From: Heligmosomoides polygyrus polygyrus
Lineage: Eukaryota; Nematoda; Chromadorea; Rhabditida; Heligmosomidae
Assembly: GCA_947396885.1 (NCBI GenBank)
Contig: OX377204.1
Coordinates: 27,411,706 to 27,475,705, forward strand
Reading direction: 5' to 3'
DNA: 64,000 nucleotides
How positions within the stretch are numbered: position 1 is the first letter of the stretch; every line of letters begins with the position of its first letter. Below, in pieces: positions 48,401 to 57,400 of this stretch. A program made the position numbers and the translations under genes. A model generated the notes under the pieces. That model was not told where the DNA came from, did no database searches, and saw nothing but the letters and a program-made list of their open reading frames with translations.

Positions 48401-51400
48401 AAGTATCTCATGTTGGACTTGCTGATTGTGTGATCTTTTTAACTACAAGTAGATAGTTTTTTAGGCTTGGGCTATGTTCAACGCTGAATGTTCTTTCGAG
48501 GCACCTCAAGCACTGGTAAGGCGTTCTATGGTGCAAATCAGTGGGAAAAGTTCCGGTTTCAAACTGAGCTTATATGCTGATTGAACGGCGTGTAATTTGC
48601 TGCTGATCCGGAGTGTTCCATGCCGTTTAGAGCATGGGGGATCGAGGGAATATTCTAGTAGAAGTGGAGGAGCTCACCTTCACCTCAAAATGAGACGGAT
48701 AGTCGATCCTCACTAGACTCATGTACGCAAAGGCGGTCGACAGAATCTAAACGATCAGATACTACGTTATTAAGAGGGTGCGAAGGAAGACAGAAGCGCC
48801 ACGATAGCAACGGATTCCACCTGTTACAACAGAGTTACAGTGTTATAGTTATGTTAGTTATGTCGCCCTTATTTATTACTTCGAACTTTGTATTGTACAA
48901 AGTGGCCCTCCTACTTGAGGTCTAACTTCCTCTCCTGGAAGTGGTGGGCAGATCTGGTCTGTGCTTAGGGCAAGAGATTTTCTCAGTGATAGCAGTTTGG
49001 CCCGTTGCGACCGATGCTTTTGCTTTTCAATTGCTCCCCGGAATGCTGTTTCCAAATTGGCACTCATTGAGAGAATTCTTAACATTTCTTAATTACCATG
49101 CAGTTTTACTTAAAACATGCACACTACGATTCTTCCCCCACCTAATCGTTAGTTTATCGGATGTAACCTACCATTGGTTCAACTATAATGAAAATCAAAA
49201 ATATGAACACGAACAAGCGAATACGCAGCCGTCTCGAACGGAGATTTTACTGCGATCAACAATTTAATCACCATTGTTAAGTCACCAGAGGGGTCCACTT
49301 ACTGGGCAGGTTAGCGTCCCCTCTGTCCCAGAAGTGGAGAGACCGCTAGTCAAAGAATTCGACAACTGCCCGACTTGGGTCTTTGAATTTTTTGCAACTT
49401 TTCTTGAAGCCTTTGAGAGCGAAACAAGTGATAATCTAAGGAAGCTATGCCAATAGAATATGGCGAAAGGTGTACGATCTCCCAGCCCATCCTAATTTTT
49501 TTTATGGGTCGTTTTAGCTACATTGGGTGCGTTACGATGAAGAGGTGCACTGAAGGTCGTCTCGGCCGCTTTTCCCGAACAGATTCCTAGAGTTTCTGGA
49601 GCTGAATGACAGCGGCAACCGTGTGCTCTTGCGGGAGTAGTACAGCATTGCCTTCAAGCCTCTGAAGCAGCATGAGGTAGGTGCACGTCGACTTGTTTGC
49701 GCAGGCGGCTCTTCTCCTCGAGGTAGCCAAACGGCCTCGTGATCATTGGAGTCGTAGAGGACCCAACTCTCATCTCCGGCACCGGGCTATTGCAGAACGT
49801 TCTTGCGAGGTGAGCGGAGAAGGAGAGACTGGCAGATGGATATGCGGGTGGACCACATGCTATCTGCTATCGTCAAGGCATGCAGGATCCATCGATTCAG
49901 CACTTTTCGGTAGCCCAGAGCCTGGAGGCGGCTGACGACTGTCGATTGGCTACATCCGAGTTATACTTATGCTTGAATGACCCATTCGAATAGGTATTCG
50001 AATGATTTTCATTCGAATTTGAATATTCGAATTCGAATATTCGAAAAATCGCGTTTTCCGAATGTATTCGAATTGGAATGTTCAAAAAATCGCGTTTTTC
50101 GAATGTATTCGAATTCGAATATTCAGAAAAATCGCGTTTTTCGAATATAATGCTCGAAAATTCTCGGTATTCCAAACCATTCGAATATTCGCAATTTCCC
50201 AGAAAGCAAAAATTATTCAAGTATTCGAAAAGTGACATTCGAATGCCCAACAAGAATCTGTGTATCGGCGTATTTTGAAAAGGCTTGGTGGGTTTCTCGG
50301 GTAATTTGGGTCGCCAAAACGCTTCTATCTGTGAATCAAAGCTGTGGTACGATGGTGGCTCGGTGCCCGGATACTGAGCGCCTCATCAATACTAGTCACT
50401 TCCCGAAAAGCCTTCCTGTTAAGAGGGAGAACTTCCACAACGTCTCACAGTGTTGAATTGCAAAAAAATTTCCACGGAGAATCGCTGCAGTGGTGAATGA
50501 CCGTTCGGGGACCAGTAATCGTCGCCACTCCGATTGGTGAACTCAGAGAAAACCACTTTCACCGCCGATAAAAGTATGGATAGTATCAACCGATATTGAT
50601 TGCCTGATCAATCTGTGACATGGTCTTCTGAATTAAGGCGCTCGCTGGAGACGTCTGGATATTTTCCAGTATTTTGTGTACCTATTCTACGCTAATTTTA
50701 TGCACCTGTTCCTGTCAGTAGTTGCTGACACATCGACGATCGACAGCTCTTAGCGCGCTCCTATATAGTATCAGACTTTTTTTTAGATCTTAGAGTATGG
50801 ACATAAGGGTTAGTTGGATCTGGACCAGTTTTGCATTCCACTCAAGCAGTTCTGGAAGCTATTTTCGCCGTAAACGTAATAACGTAAAGGATGAAGGACA
50901 GCAGAAGGAAGGATAAAGGTAAATTCTTGTTTGGAGGTACCAAACATTCCACATTTATTACTGCGCCTGTGCAAAGCGGCCGAGGAAGACTAGGAATTGT
51001 TAACAAAAAAAAATTGAAAATGATGGTTCAAGCGGCGTTTCAAACGGACGTTATTTGTCCTTCACGCTGCAGTTAAGAGTCTGAGACCACAAGCTAGCAA
51101 ATGTCTGCAGGATGGGCGTGAGGGTCAACAGGGTGCGCTTCTGTCTTCTGCCACGTCGGGTGTCTCCTGGTGCAGAAGAGTACCTCATGAAGTCGGCTTT
51201 GTAATTTTCGTCACCCTATGCTCTTCTGCTCCTCCGTGGTCTGAATGCTCTGCTTCTGGATTTCGTTTCTACAACGACTACAGTTCCGCAAAAGCTATAT
51301 TATAAGGTAGAAGACGGCGTCAGTCGTTCTGGATATTCGGCACGCATTCTAAATACTTCTAGGGATGTCGTAGAGGCAAATTGAATGCATGTTTGGTCTA

Positions 51401-54400
51401 AACAATGACTTGCGATGGCCGGCCGATGGACAAGATACAGATACATGTAGTGTTTTATCCTTCAAACGGAAATCTGGTAGCAAATCAGCCATTTGAAGTG
51501 GGATTCGCATGGATACGTCGGCCGTATGCCGGACTTCACAAAGGGGAGGCGGCGTAGGTCGGCCGGATGTTATCGATCGATTTTATCGATTTTTGTTCTG
51601 AATTGGCCACTTGGAGTGAGATTCGCATGGATACGTCGGCCGTATGCCGGACTTCACAAAGGGGAGGCGGCGTAGGTCGGCCGGATGTTATCGATCGATT
51701 TTATCGATTTTTGTTCTGAATTGACCATTTGAAGTGGGATTCGCATGGATACGTCGGCCGTATGCCGGACTTCACAAAGGGGAGGCGGCGTAGGTCGGCC
51801 GGATGTTATCGATCGATTTTATCGATTTTTGTTCTGAATTGGCCATTTGAAGTGGGATTCGCATGGATACGTCGGCCCGTATGCTGGACTTCACAAAGGG
51901 GAGGCGGCGTAGGTCGGCCGGATGTTATCGATCGATTTTATCGATTTTTGTTCTGAATTGGCCACTTGGAGTGAGATTCGCATGGATACGTCGGCCGTAT
52001 GCCGGACTTCACAAAGGGGAGGCGGCGTAGGTCGGCCGGATGTTATCGATCGATTTTATCGATTTTTGTTCTGAATTGGCCATTTGAAGTGGGATTCGCA
52101 TGGATACGTCGGCCCGTATGCTGGACTTTACAAAGAGGAGGCGGCGTAGGTCGGCCGGATGTTACTGATCGATTTTATCGATTTTTGTTCTGAATTGACC
52201 ATTTGAAGTGGGATTCGCATGGATACGTTAGCCGTATGCCGGACTTCACAAAGGGGAGGCGGCGTAAGTCGGCCGGATGTTAGCGATCGATTTTATCGAT
52301 TTTTGTTCTGAATTGACCATTTGAAGTGGGATTCGCATGGATACGTCGGCCCGTATGCCGGACTTCACAAAGGGGAGGCGGCGTAAGTCGGCCGGATGTT
52401 AGCGATCGATTTTATCGATTTTTGTTCTGAATTGACCATTTGAAGTGGGATTCGCATGGATACGTCGGCCCGTATGCCGGACTTCACAAAGAGGAGGCGG
52501 CGTAGGTCGGCCGGATGTTGCCGATCGATTTTATCGATTTTTGTTCTGAATTGGCCATTTGAAGTGGGATTCGCATGGATACGTTAGCCGTATGCCGGAC
52601 TTCACAAAGGGGAGGCAGTGCATGTCGGCCGGATATTATCGATCGATCTATTTTTCTGAAGTTTACCGTAGTTTATCAATATGCTGGCTGGAGAATAATT
52701 ACATTTACAAGTTCATCGCAAATAAGAAATATTTATTCCTAACACTTACTTGGGTGAATCACCAGAACGATGGCCCTCATGGGTAGCCTATTCCTAGCTA
52801 CTTGTAATACATTTTGTGGCCGCAAAATTGACAGTGTGATATTTCACATTTGTAGATGAGCAGGACAGACTTGCTACAGATTTACATGTAGTACTCTGTC
52901 GTCAGTCCTTCATTGGCTGCCGCTAGGCAAAGCATTGTTTCATGAAAGTTCTTTAACAGTCAGTCTGCCACCAATTTCAAAAAGGATTGTTTTAAAGTGA
53001 CCTAGAACCTTACAGTGGCTCAACCAGGTAATGTTCCCTTCAAATATGTTGTAAACCTTTCGTTTGTTCCTCATAAGCAGCAATTAACAAAACATTAGTA
53101 TTCCTTTGAGAAAAATTCGTATTCCAGTAAGCAAGGAAATTAGACGCTTCCATAAGCCCTTTGATCGTTCTACGTGTAAGTTCTCTATCTGATTTTTACG
53201 ACTCTTATGGGGGTTTATGAGATGCCTGTCGATAAAAACCTCGTTATTAACTAGGAAGAGATCCGTTATGTATTGCATCCCTTTTCCCTTCTGTGTTGCC
53301 TTCTATTATGTCTATAACACAACCTGATTTTTCTTTCGAATTCGAATATTCGAATCGAATATTCGAATTCGAATATTCGAAAAATCGCATTTTTCGAATG
53401 TATTCGAATTCGAATATTCGAAAAATCGCATTTTTCGAATGTATTCGAATTCGAATGTTCAAAAAATCGCGTTATTCGAATGTATTTGAATTCGAATGCT
53501 CGAAAATTTTCGGTATTCGAAACCATTCGAATATTCGAAATTTTTGGGAGAGCACAAGTGTAATCCGAGTCCACTCGTAGAAGATGAGTTCTTGAAGATG
53601 CAAAGGAAGAGCATGTGCGCTTCAATACCTTTCACAGAGAAAGTTCAAGAACGTTCTACGACTACCACATGGTAGATCATGAACATCAATCGAAAGTTGG
53701 AAGTTCCGGACTTTTGGAAAACCCTTCATGAATTTCCGTTCAACATAATATGTAGATAGCCAATTTTCCTAAGCATCTGGGTGGAGAGCCGCTTCCTGGC
53801 AACCTTTTAGCAATTCACGCGACGCTACATCTCGCGTCGCCCCAAGGCAGTTCCCTCCTAGGGAGTAGGCAGCAGCATTTTTATTAGCAGAAGCACGCCA
53901 TCCGTCTTTACTGTACTAGGCGACCTTGTTGCGACCGTCCGCATTCCTAGCGTTTTTTTCCAGTAACTGTTTTGAAGGAGAAACGTTTTCGACTCCCTGC
54001 CTTCTTCCGCCATTTCTTCGGGAAAAGCATAGAGAGTACGCAGATTATTACGTGGACATCAGTGAGCTGGTATTACAAATTCTTCCTTCCTTTCCAAATT
54101 CCGATTTCATAAACCCTGAATGGCTTGTTTCTTCGCTACTTTGATTTAGGTCATCTCCTTCTGAGGTTTTATTCTACAAAATCCTCACTATTTGCTGGAC
54201 CTCATTAGCAAACACATATTGTGTTTGCTATATTGGAACACCACTATTTCCGTGTGAGCACTCGCGTCTAAAGCGACATGGTAGTGACGAGTTTTCCGGG
54301 GCTGGGTTGGACGAGTTCTCGCACCGTATGCAGGCGATCGTTGCGGGACCCAAGTGCTCCAATCAATCACCAAGAATACATCGAGCGCTTCTCAACCTTC

Positions 54401-57400
54401 ATTTCGCTGTTGGAGCTATTTAGTATCACTTTCGCGCAATTCTTACGAGTAGGTTCTATACTCAGCAGGAATTTATGGAAGTTGCATTGAAAAAGGAAAC
54501 GAATGCTAGGAATGGGCGGTAACAATACGAGCATGGAAGTGGAAGCAATAGAAAACCTCTAATTCACTAAAAATGTTTGCAAATGTTTGAACTGTTGGGA
54601 TGGGCATGAGCTTCTCTTTTCCGCTTCCACTAGACAAGTGTCTATGGCTCACATGTCGTATTTGTTTTGGAGAGCTGTCTGCCATACACCTGTCCACACT
54701 GTTCATTGATGGTGGAAATTCCATTTAACCGGAGTTCTGCAGTAGATGCTTGAACGATTTTCTTAGTCTGCTATAACGAACTATGACAGTTGGTGGGGGG
54801 GGGGAGGAGTCACCTTATAAAAAGTGTCACTAACATGAAAAAAGAAACGATAGCACACTTATCATAAAGAAAACAAGCAAACAATGCTATAGCTTTGTTC
54901 TGTGCTCTAGATTTGGGCAGGGGAAGGGATCCCAGGATGTGGCTGGAGTGACGCACCCATGTTAAAATTGCCTACATCCTAGAGTTCCCTCCCTTGCCCA
55001 ATGCGGATGCAGACAAAATACGATCTGTAATCGAAGTTAGAAGGTAAGACTGCATTTACATTCGCTGTAGTAGCTACTCGCCACACCCGCACCCCATGGT
55101 ATGCTACGGTGACCCCCTCCCCTAACTACCATAGCGCCCGAACTACTTTAAAGCAGAAATCTCGATTGCCTGAAGCTGCTCCACAACTTAGTTCCAAGCT
55201 TACAAGAGCAGCTGAAAATCCAAATAACAGTGGATTTGGTCTTTTGCGCTCTGAAGCAACGTTTGGAACCTTTTGTGGCTAACGCTTTCCTTCTGTGCTG
55301 GCATCACCCACGACGTTGTAGCTGCAAGGAGCACAGCAGCAGAATCTTCTTCGATTTCGAATCAAAAAATGTCCTAATCGTTTATTGATGAAGAAGGGCC
55401 TTTTCCTTTCCGTTTGCAGGTCCAAAAGCAACAAAGGAACATAAAATATGGATCTATTTAAGAACGTCGGAAAATGGTGCCAGCAGAAGTGTTCTACCGC
55501 TTTTAATCCGCACTTAAAACTCTTTCTTTGCCTTGATGGAACCTCAACAAATGTTTCTGTTTAGCCATAATAGTAAGAAGCAAGCACAGCGGAAGTAAAA
55601 AGTGAAATCTGTACTTCCTTGGTTTTCAGCTTTAGAAATCATTTTCTGGTACTCCCTGGGGCTATTTCTACTAATAATCCTACTTATCGGGCTCCATATT
55701 CTAGCACTACTAGAAAGAACGAGCATTCCCACCCTTGATCGAGTCACGGAACAGCTCAGCCCGACGAGGTCATGTTCTGGTGCGACCGCGTCGCAGCCGC
55801 CGGTCGGTCCCGCGACGACCGCCTGCACACGGTGCGAGAACTCGTCCAACCCCGCCCCGGAAAACTCGTCACTACCATGTCGCTTTAGACGCGAGTCGTG
55901 TGAGCAGGTTGTCCAGACTGCAGACTTAGCCAGACTCATCGCGGCATAAATAGATAGTATTTAAACAGTATTTCAGACGTTGTAAGTCCGATTTACTCAT
56001 GAACAACGAAATTTTAAAAAAGGACCAGGTCTCGCCTGCTCTCGTAAGGATTCTGCTCCACAACAGCAATGTGCGGTCTGCTCAACTCGCCTCATCTCTT
56101 AGCGAAAACTCGTCCGAGACGCGTGCGGCACGCGTCCGGCTACCCTACGGTGATCGAGCGCGTCGCTCGGCCTTCGTGAGTAGTGGGAGACACCTAAGGC
56201 CTATGTCATACCTTCGCTCACCCCGAGCGAAGGCGACGAACAGAGCGATGACGCCAGCGAGGCTTCGCTGGCGGTGGATCGGACAACTGCTACAGGCGTC
56301 TGCCCCTCCACAACGTCTGATACCGTCCCTTCCCCAATTATGTTAGTTGTCCATCGCCTTCGCTAGCGAAGAGCGATGGTATGACATAGGCCTAAGGCCT
56401 CGTGCATACTTCCCGTCGCCGCGATCGAATCGCGGCGATGAGTTTTGCAGAGCGACGCGAAGGAATTTGAATTTCTCTGTGCTCGTCGTGTCGCCCATCG
56501 CTCTGCAAGGGAGCGCGACGGCGATCCGTCCAGGACCAACGCTAAACACCGCGCGCGGCGCGAAAAAGTATGCCATGCCCGCGATGGGCGCGGGAAGCTA
56601 TCGCGCATGCCGACCGCCACTGTTGCGGCGGCCGCGGCGAGGTTTTCTTTGACTGCTCTTCCGCGTGCGGCGGAATGGCCATGAACTGAGCGCCGCGATG
56701 GCATCGCGGCGATGGAAGTATGCCCCCGGCCTAACGTAACGCACGCGACGCGCCGCGTAGCTCGCGGACATTTTGTCATCTATCCGCGCCACGCTCAGGC
56801 ATTACGAACTGCCTGATTTGTAACTACGTACTGTATGCTTCGTGCTTTTAAAATAAACAGACTCACAGAATAGACCAATTCGTCCATGCACAGGAAGCAG
56901 AACGGCGTTGAACTGAGAATCAGTGTCATGACCACTCGAAGACGATAGAAGGCTCTCTCGTATGACGTCATCTTCCATGAGTTGCGAGGAATATACTGAA
57001 TTGGAGAACTCTGGCTGCTACCGCATCCTCCAGTGTTATAATTAGTTGATGGCCTTCATATATTGCCTGCAGGGGCCAGATTCATCAATGACTTAGAGCA
57101 ATTTAGGGGAGAAATTCAGCCGAAATCCCTGATAGTGCGGCCTATCAAGCGTTATGGTGAAACGTTTCACCAACGATAAGTCGCGTTATCAGCGACTTCG
57201 GCTGCATTCTCTGTCAAATTGCTGTAGGTCGTTGAAGAACCTGGCCCCAGGTTGGCTTGGATACGGAATCCTTCGCCTTACAATCTTTAGATAAGGAATG
57301 GTCAAACGTATTGAACAGCACTATTCACTCCTGTTGTCAGACTATTTCCGACTACCCCTTCAAAATATTAATGTAGAAATATTAGTTTTAGGCAGGAACA

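Larger units (their letters stand above)
46021..51351. other. Long intron of the SPE-42-like gene, mostly unassigned
   Basis: Holds two SINE pieces (46556-46735, 47832-47966) and the TTCGAA array (49985-50245). One exon linking 54653 to 45746 should lie in the larger interval 45747-54652, but I could not identify it. The open frames at 49085-48876 (-) and 49274-49456 (+) have no recognisable motif. Confidence 0.4.

Noticed and set aside
48876..49085. Minus ORF considered as the missing exon of the SPE-42-like gene
   Set aside because: Its sequence (SANLETAFRGAIEKQKHRSQ) does not match the expected DC-STAMP region and no phase-fitting splice sites were found.
49274..49456. 60-codon plus ORF (VPEVERPLVKEFDNCPTW..)
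   Set aside because: The composition looks coding-like, but there is no known motif, no splice partners and it lies inside an intron of a minus-strand gene.
50078..50278. ORFs rich in FEYS and SRFSN repeats
   Set aside because: They arise from the TTCGAA satellite and are not protein genes.
51493..52193. Repeated ORFs MKWDSHGYVGRMPDFTKG..
   Set aside because: They are products of the 118-bp minisatellite; the period is not a multiple of three and no gene context exists.
56363..56779. Long GC-rich ORFs on both strands
   Set aside because: They lie inside a Harbinger-like MITE; open frames here result from base composition.
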